Source: Chloroflexota bacterium (GTDB lineage: Bacteria; Chloroflexota; Ktedonobacteria; Ktedonobacterales; Ktedonobacteraceae). From it: a stretch of 64,000 bases of DNA. Under the pieces are notes generated by a model that did not search any database, was not told where the DNA came from, and saw only the letters and a list, made by a program, of their open reading frames with translations. Below are positions 45,063 through 52,773 of the stretch, in pieces. A program made the position numbers and the translations under genes. The stretch lies in NCBI GenBank assembly GCA_902812455.1, contig CADDZH010000004.1:1-64000 (forward strand), given 5' to 3'. Position 1 is the first letter of the stretch. Every line of letters starts with the position of its first letter.

Positions 45063-46013
45063 TTAGGAATGCGCTAGGACAATTTTGCCTATGGGTTCGC
45101 CTGAGGCCAGGATGCGATGCGCCTCGGCTGCTTGCTCTATGGGTAGGATGCGGTCGATGACGGGCGTGATGGCTTTATCAGCGATGAGTTGCAAGATGCG
45201 CTGCTCATTCTCTGTGCTGGTGCGCATCGACCCACCACCTGCGATAACCACCACTCGTTTCAGTCGCCATGCCTGGGTATCTACAGTAGCCTTCTGTCCG
45301 CCAAGATTGCCGATCAGGACGACACGCCCTCCCGGCACGCAGGCGTCAAGGCTTGCTTGCAATGATGTGCCGACAAGTTCGAGTACAAGATTGACGCCGC
45401 CGCTATCCTGTACGACCTGCCCAACGTTTTGCTCTCGATAATTAATGACCATGTCGGCTCCCAAGCGGCGCAACTCTGCGGCCTTTTTGTTATTGCTGGC
45501 TGTTGTTACTACCCAGCAGCCAGCGTGTTTGGCAAGCTGAATGGCCATCGAGCCTACACCGCTGGCGCCTGCCCAGATCAACACCCGCTCGCCTGCCTGC
45601 GCGTGCCCAACATCAAATAAGCCCGTCCAGGCGGTTGAAGATGTGAGACCGGCTGCTACAGCCTGCTCGAAAGAGACGCCATCGGGAATGCGCACAAGGT
45701 CGGCAGCGGGAGCAGCGATTTTACTGGCATAGCCGCCACCACCTTTTGCGGCAGCAGCACGGGTCGTCATTACGCGCTCGCCCGCGTGAAATCCCTGGTT
45801 GTCGTTCAAGACGATACCGGCTGCTTCCAGGCCGGGTGTAAATGGTAGAGCGCTGACGGGGCGGCTGCCATCGCGCTGGAACATGTCGAGCCGGTTAACC
45901 GTGGTTGCTTTGACTTGAACAAGAACATCACCAGGCCCAGGAGTGGGGTCTGGTACTTCTCGAACCTGCAGGACTTCAGGCCCACCATACTGGGCAAATT
46001 GGACTGCTTTCAT
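45063..46013 (-). CDS. Zinc-independent MDR-family NADPH quinone oxidoreductase-like
   Basis: The 316-aa protein starts MKAVQFAQYGGPEVLQVREV, the quinone oxidoreductase type of the medium-chain dehydrogenase family. It has AGERVLIWAGASGVGSMAIQ as its NAD(P)-binding motif and lacks the catalytic zinc Cys cluster. It should reduce quinones or enones with NADPH. ATG at 46013 is chosen; upstream ATGs at 46028 and 46076 are less family-like. Confidence 0.88.
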   Translation of the reverse strand: MKAVQFAQYGGPEVLQVREVPDPTPGPGDVLVQVKATTVNRLDMFQRDGSRPVSALPFTPGLEAAGIVLNDNQGFHAGERVMTTRAAAAKGGGGYASKIAAPAADLVRIPDGVSFEQAVAAGLTSSTAWTGLFDVGHAQAGERVLIWAGASGVGSMAIQLAKHAGCWVVTTASNNKKAAELRRLGADMVINYREQNVGQVVQDSGGVNLVLELVGTSLQASLDACVPGGRVVLIGNLGGQKATVDTQAWRLKRVVVIAGGGSMRTSTENEQRILQLIADKAITPVIDRILPIEQAAEAHRILASGEPIGKIVLAHS

Positions 46014-46153
46014 TGCTCTCACCTTCATTGCTACGTTATTCAGGGAAAAACCATTTGCTTTCTCCATTGTATGCATATCGAAGGAGAATTGCCAAGCCCT
46101 GCAGAGTCATTCCATTCATCGTGTCATTCGCCAATAGAGCCGGGGTCAGGTCT

Positions 46154-46591
46154 TCACTTGAAACGCCAGTCGGTACGAGTACTGATAGTGCCATATTCCC
46201 AGGTCATGACATGCTTGATATGCGCACGGTAGAGATCACAATCTTCGTGGAAGATAGTATCCCTGGCTCCGCTATGTGGGTCTACATATTTGTCCTGGTA
46301 GGCGGCATCGATGCGTTGTAGTTCCTCCTGGTCAGTGACGATTTCTACACGGCCTTCCAGGATAATGACATCGTCTCCATCGCCTGCATGGACGACAATC
46401 CAGGGCTGCTGCGCAAGATTTTTTGCTTTTTGCATATCGCGCCGGGTAATAAAGTAGATGCTTGTACCATCCCAGACAAACCAGACGGGAACGGCATGGG
46501 GGCGACCATCTGGCCGGGTGGTACATATCCAGATGGAACGCAATGCCCTGAGGGGTAAATCTACCTGATTCCAGGGAATGAAGCCGGACAT
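46154..46591 (-). CDS. Pyridoxamine 5'-phosphate oxidase-family protein
   Basis: The 145-aa protein has WICTTRPDGRPHAVPVWFVW and IYFITRRDMQKAKNLAQQP, a split-barrel flavin-binding fold as in F420 or FMN reductases. The cofactor is not certain; F420-type relatives are common in Chloroflexota and Actinomycetota. ATG at 46591 follows GAAGGAG. Confidence 0.82.
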   Translation of the reverse strand: MSGFIPWNQVDLPLRALRSIWICTTRPDGRPHAVPVWFVWDGTSIYFITRRDMQKAKNLAQQPWIVVHAGDGDDVIILEGRVEIVTDQEELQRIDAAYQDKYVDPHSGARDTIFHEDCDLYRAHIKHVMTWEYGTISTRTDWRFK

Positions 46592-46751
46592 AGTTTTCTC
46601 CTTCTTTCGTCTGTATTGCTTTGCGTTGTATACTGCCATCTAAATATAGAACATTCATGCAAGGATTGAAGGTTGTGCATGGAAACACAGCGTTTTTCGA
46701 GCGAGAGAGGGCGAGGAGTTTATTGCTGTACTTGAGTGTTGGAGTTGAGAG

Positions 46752-47483
46752 TTGCAGAAACGTTTGCGTCCCATTGACCTGGCGCGTGCTGTAGGGATTA
46801 GTACGCAGGCCGTGCGTAACTACGAGCAATGGGGCTTTTTGCCGCCGGCAGAGCGCGGCCCGCAAGGCTATCGCCTCTATAGCCAGCAGCATCTTCATGC
46901 CATACGCACTGCCCGCGCATTGATTGGAGGGTTCGGATGGGAGCATGCCCTGCACATTATGCAACGTATTCACCAGGACGATTTGCCTTCAGCATTTGCT
47001 GTCATCGATGCCCGTCATGCTACCATCCATCGCAGTCGTCTTGAAGCAGAGGAAACGTTAAGAGCATTGCGCACGATATCTGAAGCTCTTCCATCCTCAA
47101 CGGAAATACGCGGCAAGAAAAAGCTTTTGCAAATAGGCGAGGTGGCCAAGCGCCTGGGAGTGCGTGTTTCAACGGTACGCTTCTGGGAGGATCAGGGGCT
47201 GGTAGAGCCGGTACGAGGTAAAGACAACAGGTATCGCCTGTATGATGAGCAGCAGGTGCGCCTGCTCCAGGTTGTGGCGCTCTTGCGCAAGACGGGATAC
47301 AATATCAAAGCGACGCGAGCAGTGTTGATACAATTAGCAACGGGTACGCCTGAGCAGGCACTTTTAGCTGCTGAAAACCGGCTCAAGGAGTTAGGCGAGG
47401 CCAGCCGGCGCTGTGTGGAGGCGACCGCGGCTTTGTGGGAGTATTATCTGGGAACAAGGAGGACTTTGGTATGGCAGACCTGA
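46752..47483 (+). CDS. Transcription regulator with two MerR-type HTH domains
   Basis: The 243-aa protein has one MerR HTH at residues about 5-75 (DLARAVGISTQAVRNYEQWG) and a second at about 122-195 (IGEVAKRLGVRVSTVRFWED). Both show the HTH-wing arrangement. Tandem MerR proteins are known but less common than single ones. No Cys-rich metal-binding end is present. It starts at TTG 46752 with GGAG about 8 nt before. It overlaps the SRPBCC gene by 13 bp and probably controls it. Confidence 0.85.
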   Translation: MQKRLRPIDLARAVGISTQAVRNYEQWGFLPPAERGPQGYRLYSQQHLHAIRTARALIGGFGWEHALHIMQRIHQDDLPSAFAVIDARHATIHRSRLEAEETLRALRTISEALPSSTEIRGKKKLLQIGEVAKRLGVRVSTVRFWEDQGLVEPVRGKDNRYRLYDEQQVRLLQVVALLRKTGYNIKATRAVLIQLATGTPEQALLAAENRLKELGEASRRCVEATAALWEYYLGTRRTLVWQT

Positions 47484-47917
47484 TCGATGTTCCGATTAGC
47501 CACGATGTGCTTATACGGGCCGAGCGAGAGAGGGTATATGATGCGCTGACCACGTCTGAAGGATTCGATAGCTGGTTTACGACGGGAGCCAGTATCGATG
47601 CGCGTCCGGGAGGGCAGATCATCCTGCGCTGGAAAGATTGGGGACCCGATCATATTACGGCTGAAGATGGCGGTCCTGTGCTGGAAGCAATTCGCCCGGA
47701 GCGGTTCGTGTTCCAGTGGCATCCCGGTAACCCCGGTTATACTACGACTGTTGAGATTACTCTTGAACCTGACGAGCGCGGCACTATTGTCCGGCTGCGT
47801 GAGCATGGTTACCACAACACACCGGAAGGGCGAAAAGCTTTCGCGACCTGCGCAACAGGCTGGGGCGAAGCGCTCACTTTGTTGAAGTTTTATGTAGAGC
47901 ATGGGGTTCGGTACTGA
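47471..47917 (+). CDS. SRPBCC/AHSA1-like domain protein
   Basis: The 148-aa protein has ISHDVLIRAERERVYDALTT, WFTTGASIDARPGG and WGEALTLLKFYVEHG, typical of the START-like AHSA1 family, which binds hydrophobic ligands in a deep pocket. ATG at 47471 follows AAGGAGG inside the MerR-type gene, so the two are translationally coupled. A ligand-sensing or detoxifying role is only inferred. Confidence 0.86.
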   Translation: MADLIDVPISHDVLIRAERERVYDALTTSEGFDSWFTTGASIDARPGGQIILRWKDWGPDHITAEDGGPVLEAIRPERFVFQWHPGNPGYTTTVEITLEPDERGTIVRLREHGYHNTPEGRKAFATCATGWGEALTLLKFYVEHGVRY

Positions 47918-47953
47918 GCATCTCTGCGGTCAGTACAAAAACTCGTTATCCCC

Positions 47954-47982
47954 TTGTAATTAGAACAAATGTTTGATATAAT
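47954..47982 (+). promoter_or_regulatory. Promoter of the VOC gene with a LexA-like box in the spacer
   Basis: TTGTAA (47954-47959) and TATAAT (47977-47982) are 17 bp apart. GAACAAATGTTT (about 47963-47974) in the spacer is one base from the GAAC-N4-GTTC SOS box used by Gram-positive LexA. The 85-nt leader that follows has a CTTAAC/GTTAAG hairpin. Confidence 0.6.
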
Positions 47983-48081
47983 GTGGTTGCGTTGAGTCGA
48001 AGACTGAAATGTAGTGGCTTAACGTGTGGGTGCCAGGTTAAGCGACGAACTTAGATCTACTGGACTGTGAGGATGAACGTG

Positions 48082-48501
48082 ATGTCCCAGGTTTCAATTG
48101 TGCCCGTTCTGGTAGAAGACCAGGATGAGGCGCTGCGCTTCTATATAGAGAAGCTCGGATTTGAGAAACGTGCTGATGTGACATATGGGCCGGGAATGCG
48201 CTGGGTCACTGTTGCTCTACAGGGACAGAGGCGACCGGAAATAGCCCTGGCGAAACCTGATATTTCACTATATCCGATGCGGCGAAGGGAGCAGAGAGAT
48301 GCTGCCTGGGTGTTCGAGACGGATGATTGTTATACAATGTATGCAACGTTGCTTGCGCGTGGCGTCAGGTTCTTGAGTCCACCTACTCACAAGCTGTACG
48401 GGGTAGAGGCTGTCTTTGAAGACCCGTATGGCAATGTGTTCGCTTTGCTGGAGCGATCAGCGGAGGCTCATTCTGTGTATAAGAGAGATACTGCTGCGTA
48501 G
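48082..48501 (+). CDS. VOC-family (glyoxalase-like) protein
   Basis: The 139-aa single-unit protein has VPVLVEDQDEALRFYIEKLG and VEAVFEDPYGNVFALLE, the paired beta-alpha-beta modules of VOC proteins, including the C-terminal metal Glu in FALLE. The substrate is unknown; many relatives give antibiotic or aldehyde resistance. ATG at 48082 follows GAGGATGA. Confidence 0.85.
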   Translation: MSQVSIVPVLVEDQDEALRFYIEKLGFEKRADVTYGPGMRWVTVALQGQRRPEIALAKPDISLYPMRRREQRDAAWVFETDDCYTMYATLLARGVRFLSPPTHKLYGVEAVFEDPYGNVFALLERSAEAHSVYKRDTAA

Positions 48502-48505
48502 ATGA

Positions 48506-48782
48506 AACCTGGCCCCCACAAGGGAGTTTACAGGGGTAGGTTTTTTGAAGGGGAGCGAGGAGGCACGGGGACAAGCACCAGGCCCCTTCCCATCCTCGTC
48601 TCCACAGGTTTGCTATGCAGGGCGACAACGACGCTGCCGCGTCTCGTGTTCTGCTATTACCTCTCCCCCGGAGAGGGTGACTCAGTCGCCCTGCAAGGTA
48701 GCCTTGTCCCTACAGGCGACGATCCGCTTAAGAGGCGTGTTCACGGAAAAACCTACCCTTGTAAACCGCAAGGGAGGCCACT
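48506..48782. repeat. Dispersed repeats, families C and B, in a 327-bp gap
   Basis: CCTGGCCCCCACAAGGGAG opens the block (48508-48526) and GCAAGGGAGGCC closes it (about 48769-48780); both are family C. Between them are the GGGGACAAGCACCAGGCCCC and CTTGTCCCTACAGGCGACGA phrases of family B. The SRPBCC frame that follows is open across the block, but this reading is not credible as protein. Confidence 0.65.
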
Positions 48783-48828
48783 AGTCACCTGGTACATGAA
48801 GATTGACAAAGTAGTATGGAGCATTTGC

Positions 48829-49266
48829 ATGGTAGTAAAACAGGTCTCTTCGGGTTCCGACAAAGTAGTCATAGAAAGTGAGTTTCTGAATACCCCTCCT
48901 GCAGTACTCTTTGACTACTGGATAAAGCCTGAATTGATTACCCGATGGTGGCCGGCTGAAGCTGAAATTGATCCCCGGCCCGGGGGCGCTTATCACCTTT
49001 CCTGGCCTAAAATGAACTGGCATTTGCGCGGTCACTATACCATCTTTGATCCTGGCAAGCAACTTGCGTTTACCTGGAAATGGGATCATGAACCGGATAC
49101 AACACAGGTCGTCGTTGATTTTGAAGCCCTTTCAGATACAGGCACAAAATTGACGATTACTCATGGCTCTTATAGTGATTCGGCAGAGGATCAAGAAACC
49201 CGGGCAGGTCATATAGAGGGCTGGAATTACTTTATTTCAAAACTGCTTGAGCTGCGCCAGAGGTGA
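48829..49266 (+). CDS. SRPBCC/AHSA1-like domain protein
   Basis: The 145-aa protein shows PPAVLFDYWIKPELITRWWP, DPRPGGAYHLSW and GWNYFISKLLEL. It resembles the SRPBCC protein at 47.5 kb in family but is clearly diverged. ATG at 48829 follows TGGAGC; ATG at 48796 is possible. Its 3' end overlaps the convergent GGDEF-EAL gene by 30 bp. Confidence 0.85.
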   Translation: MVVKQVSSGSDKVVIESEFLNTPPAVLFDYWIKPELITRWWPAEAEIDPRPGGAYHLSWPKMNWHLRGHYTIFDPGKQLAFTWKWDHEPDTTQVVVDFEALSDTGTKLTITHGSYSDSAEDQETRAGHIEGWNYFISKLLELRQR

Positions 49267-51495
49267 TATCCTGGAGTTTTGTAGCCACCGCTCAAGCTCA
49301 TGCACTGGTAGTGGGCGAGATAGAAAGTATCCTTGCGCGGTATCGCAATCCAGGTCGGCCAGGAGCCGAAACGATTCAGCGTTCTCTACGCCTTCAGCCA
49401 CGACTTGCAAACCGAGGCTATGGGCCATCATGATGGTTGATCGCACAATGGTGGCATCGGCTTCTACCTCGGTGATGTGCTGCACGAATGAACGATCGAT
49501 CTTGAGTTCGTTGACGGGCAGGCGTTTCAGGTAGGTCAGCGAGGAATAACCCGTACCAAAATCATCGATTGAACTTTGGATGCCGAGGGCTGCAAGCTGC
49601 TTCAATACCGATAGGGTAAGGTCTGGATCGGCCATGATCGAACTTTCTGTCAATTCTATGCGCAAATGGTCAGGTGGAACATTGTGCTCCTTAAGCATGG
49701 CCTTGATCTTGCTGGGCAGTGTCGCATCGCGAAGATCCCACATGGAGAGGTTGACAGCTACTTCGAGATCGATGCCGGCACGCAGCCAATCTCTGCATTG
49801 GCAGATGGCCGTCTCTAATACCCATAGAGTAAGAGGCGCGATCAGTCCTGTTTGCTCAGCCAGCGGGATGAACTGATCGGGGAATACCAAGCCGCGTGTG
49901 GGATGTTGCCAGCGCACAAGGGCTTCAACGCCGTGAATGGCACCTGTTTTGATATCGGCTTTGGGCTGGTAGTATAGAATAAATTCATTGGCGAGAACGG
50001 CATGGCGAAGCGCTCCAATGAGATCGAGCCGCTGGGTGTTATGCTGGTCATATTCCTCTTTGTAAAGGACGTAGTTCTCATGGATGCGCTTGGCCGTATA
50101 CATAGCGACATCCGCGCGCCGGAGTAGCGTCAATGGCTCGTCCCCATGTACAGGATAGAGTACAGCGCCAATGCTGGCATCGATCTGTAGGGTGTGCCCT
50201 TGAATGGAAAAAGGCTCTTCGAGAGTAGCAAGGATCTTATGTGCTATCTCTTGCGCCTCTTGCCCGGTTGTTCGTGGTAACAGGAGAGCGAATTCATCAC
50301 CACCGAGCCGGGCAACCATATCGCCAGGCCGTGCGAGGCGGCATAAGCGTTCCCCTACCTGCTGTAGAAGCATATCGCCTTGATAATGACCAAGTGTATC
50401 GTTAATGTCCTTGAAGCGATTGAGGTCTAGTATCAGCAGGGCGAGTTCGCTTCTGGCCTGTTCCTGGGAACTGAGCACCTGCTCCATTTTTTCAAAGAGG
50501 GCGAGACGATTGGGAAGGCCTGTGAGTATATCATGGAAAGCCAGGTAGCGTTGTTTTTCTTCCAGCTCTGCACGTTCGGTGATATCGCGGGAATTGATGA
50601 TAAAGCCATTGATGACCGGGTCGTTGAGGCAGTTCCTCCCGCTGATTTCTAGTGTAACCCATGAGCCATTAGCGTGGCGCAGGCGGCATTCCATTTGTAC
50701 AATGGTATCGGGTGATTGAAATGTGGCTGCCCATGCACTGTATACCCGCTTTTTGTCGGCCGGATGAATGAAATCATATACTCTTTTGCCCAGCAGGTCC
50801 TGAGGTGAATAGCCCATAATGCGCCGGTGAGATGGGCTGACGTACTGGTACCGCCCGCCGGCATCAATGATTACGATAAGGTCGGTTGCCTGCTCAATCA
50901 TGGTGCGGAAGCGTTTTTCGCTCGCCTGTAGCGCTTCCTCGGCCCGCACACGCTTACTTATATCTGTGGCTATGCCGATTACACCGCACACCTGCCCTCC
51001 AGCATCGTATAAGGGCATAAACTGGGTCTCGAAGACTTTGTCACCAATGCGATCAATAGCTCTCAGTTCTTCACCATTGAGGGCGTGCCGGATATGATCG
51101 ATAGTTTCTGGAATATCGGGGTATAGCTCAAAGACCGAAGTGCCTACAACTTCTCCCGGTGATAGTCCCAGGCTTTGTAAGCCTCTTCCCTCTGAAAGGG
51201 TGAAGATACCGTGCTGGTCAAGCGCAAACAGGATAATGGGAGCGTTGGACACAACCATATGTAAGATTTCTTCCGAGGATACGGCTTCTTTTGGCAAAGC
51301 AGCTTTACTCATGTTCTGTGGAAGGGGAGCAAGTCCTATATGCTGCTGCCTTGCTTCTTGCACCCCCTTGTTTGGCCCTTCGATAGATGAAGATGCTATC
51401 TTCCCGCTATTGCTGTCTTCCAGAGATTGGAGCTCTGGTTTGCGACGCCTGCGCCGGTTTCGCGTTGCACTATTCGATCTTGCCTGTTTTGTCAT
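49237..51495 (-). CDS. PAS-PAS-GGDEF-EAL cyclic-di-GMP signalling protein
   Basis: The 752-aa protein has two PAS domains (about residues 75-200 and 205-330), a GGDEF domain with VARLGGDEFALLLPR, and an EAL domain with VEALVRWQHP, IELTESSIM, DDFGTGYSSLTYLK and ELKIDRSFV. Both catalytic motifs are intact, so it may make and break cyclic-di-GMP under PAS control. A basic Arg-rich N-terminus and no membrane helix are seen. ATG at 51495 is chosen; the frame continues upstream only through a family C repeat. Confidence 0.92.
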   Translation of the reverse strand: MTKQARSNSATRNRRRRRKPELQSLEDSNSGKIASSSIEGPNKGVQEARQQHIGLAPLPQNMSKAALPKEAVSSEEILHMVVSNAPIILFALDQHGIFTLSEGRGLQSLGLSPGEVVGTSVFELYPDIPETIDHIRHALNGEELRAIDRIGDKVFETQFMPLYDAGGQVCGVIGIATDISKRVRAEEALQASEKRFRTMIEQATDLIVIIDAGGRYQYVSPSHRRIMGYSPQDLLGKRVYDFIHPADKKRVYSAWAATFQSPDTIVQMECRLRHANGSWVTLEISGRNCLNDPVINGFIINSRDITERAELEEKQRYLAFHDILTGLPNRLALFEKMEQVLSSQEQARSELALLILDLNRFKDINDTLGHYQGDMLLQQVGERLCRLARPGDMVARLGGDEFALLLPRTTGQEAQEIAHKILATLEEPFSIQGHTLQIDASIGAVLYPVHGDEPLTLLRRADVAMYTAKRIHENYVLYKEEYDQHNTQRLDLIGALRHAVLANEFILYYQPKADIKTGAIHGVEALVRWQHPTRGLVFPDQFIPLAEQTGLIAPLTLWVLETAICQCRDWLRAGIDLEVAVNLSMWDLRDATLPSKIKAMLKEHNVPPDHLRIELTESSIMADPDLTLSVLKQLAALGIQSSIDDFGTGYSSLTYLKRLPVNELKIDRSFVQHITEVEADATIVRSTIMMAHSLGLQVVAEGVENAESFRLLADLDCDTAQGYFLSRPLPVHELERWLQNSRISPLAQLKQF

Positions 51496-51544
51496 TCTAT
51501 CCTGTCCACCACAATGGCCTGTCAACGTCATGCGACGGATAAAG

Positions 51545-51566
51545 CCTGGCCCCCACAAGGGAGGCC
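51545..51566. repeat. Dispersed repeat, family C
   Basis: CCTGGCCCCCACAAGGGAGG followed by CC, just upstream of the GGDEF-EAL start. Confidence 0.6.
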
Positions 51567-51743
51567 AATACATATACCCGGCCGCTTGCTGCAATACAGC
51601 TTGCTTTCTTAATCGGCACAAGTAGGCTGTAACTTGAAACATGTTGACAGGAGCAAAGGGGCATTATCAGGTAGAGCTGCTTTTGAAAGCCGTGGGAGTA
51701 TTACGTCTGATATAGCAGAGAGAGAAGAAGAAAGGAGCAGAAC

Positions 51744-51962
51744 ATGTATATTATTCGTGTTGTTGCCTACTGCCCGGATGAGCGTACAGAGATTCTCCCC
51801 GATTCTCCAGATAGCGCTGAGTGTGTAGTTGAAGAAAGTATTAGTCTGAGGTTGCTAGAGCTTTTTGGGAATGTTTACGTGGATAGCGTTGAGGTAGAGT
51901 ATTTGCCGTGTAAGATGGAAGAGATGTGCGGCGATGCCGGTGATTGCATGCATGAGCTTTAA
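51744..51962 (+). CDS. Small hypothetical protein, 72 aa
   Basis: ATG at 51744 follows AAAGGAGCAG at the right distance. The acidic product starts MYIIRVVAYCPDERTEILPD and contains several Cys and Met near the end (CKMEEMCGDAGDCMH), which might bind metal. It sits alone between the GGDEF-EAL gene and the HicB-like gene. No family is recognised. Confidence 0.5.
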   Translation: MYIIRVVAYCPDERTEILPDSPDSAECVVEESISLRLLELFGNVYVDSVEVEYLPCKMEEMCGDAGDCMHEL

Positions 51963-52000
51963 GCTGCATTTAGAGCTTTTCCCAGGTAGCCCTGTCAATT

Positions 52001-52213
52001 TTAGCTTGCTTCAGTATTTTGAGGCTGATGCAGGGATATTCCGAGTAATATCCATTCTTCGAGAACTTCCTCCAACTCATCCCGGCATTCTTCGAGGGTA
52101 TCTGCGTTTGCCCAAACTCCATCAAAACCTGGGATTTCTCCGTAGAAGGTACCATCAGGCAGAATTTCGTAGCGAGCTTTTTTCATCGCTGCATGCATGT
52201 ATCGTGCCAGCAT
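52001..52213 (-). CDS. HicB-family antitoxin-like protein, no HicA seen
   Basis: The 70-aa protein has ARYEILPDGTFYGEIPGFDG, VWANADTLEECRDELEEVLE and EWILLGISL, the partial RNase H-like fold of HicB antitoxins. AAAGGAG precedes ATG 52213. No HicA toxin gene lies on either side, so it is an orphan. It may be a solo regulator or the remnant of a toxin-antitoxin pair. Confidence 0.78.
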   Translation of the reverse strand: MLARYMHAAMKKARYEILPDGTFYGEIPGFDGVWANADTLEECRDELEEVLEEWILLGISLHQPQNTEAS

Positions 52214-52384
52214 TTTTGCTCCTTTGATCTATCATTCTTGTTACGTGAAATGCTAAGCGTAGCAAACATCATCTACCTGTTATTATAACCTACTGATCCG
52301 GTATGGGTATTTCAATTTCAATAGGCCGATAATGAAATGTAACGACCAAAACCGGGAAAGATGGTGAAGAAGCGGTAGGAGGGG

Positions 52385-52560
52385 AAGCGCAAGGGCGCGA
52401 GGACAAGCACAAGGCCCCCACACCGCATCCACACAGCCCCTTGTCCCTACAGGCGACGGGATCGTTTCCCCATTCCCGGTTTCGATGGTAAAAGCTCATC
52501 AACGGCTATGGGCGCGATACATCGGGTTCCACGATAAATCGGGAACCTACGGATGTTCCG
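52385..52560. repeat. Dispersed repeat, family B
   Basis: The block runs from GCGCGAGGACAAGCACAAGG through CTTGTCCCTACAGGCGACGG to CGATACATCGGGTTCCACG and ATAAATCGGGAACCTACGG. It is very close to the copy at 1-205. The 52214-52384 stretch has no recognised feature. Confidence 0.7.
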
Positions 52561-52567
52561 GTCAATA

Positions 52568-52753
52568 TCAGATTCGTCGCCGTGCCACGAACATGCCGAT
52601 GAAGCCGATGATCAACAAAATGACTCCGATGACAATGGCCACAGGCCCTCGAGCGGGGTGGTAGCCGATGGCGGTATTCGTCTCCCAAAGAATACCCAGG
52701 ATGATAAGGATGATGCCAATAATGATGGCGCCATAATAGATTGTGCGATTCAT
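52568..52753 (-). CDS. Small two-helix membrane protein, 61 aa
   Basis: Two hydrophobic helices (about residues 7-24 and 37-55) are joined by a short polar loop, ending in RRRI. GGAGG precedes ATG 52753. Such proteins are common and of unknown function. It lies 20 bp after the glucan phosphorylase gene and may share its transcript. Confidence 0.65.
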   Translation of the reverse strand: MNRTIYYGAIIIGIILIILGILWETNTAIGYHPARGPVAIVIGVILLIIGFIGMFVARRRI

Positions 52754-52773
52754 GATGCTTACCTCCTTTGAAT

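Noticed and set aside
48502..48828. N-terminal extension of the SRPBCC protein
   Set aside because: The extra 100 residues are translated family B and C repeats, not protein-like.
51496..51642. N-terminal extension of the GGDEF-EAL protein
   Set aside because: It includes a family C repeat and lacks a ribosome site.
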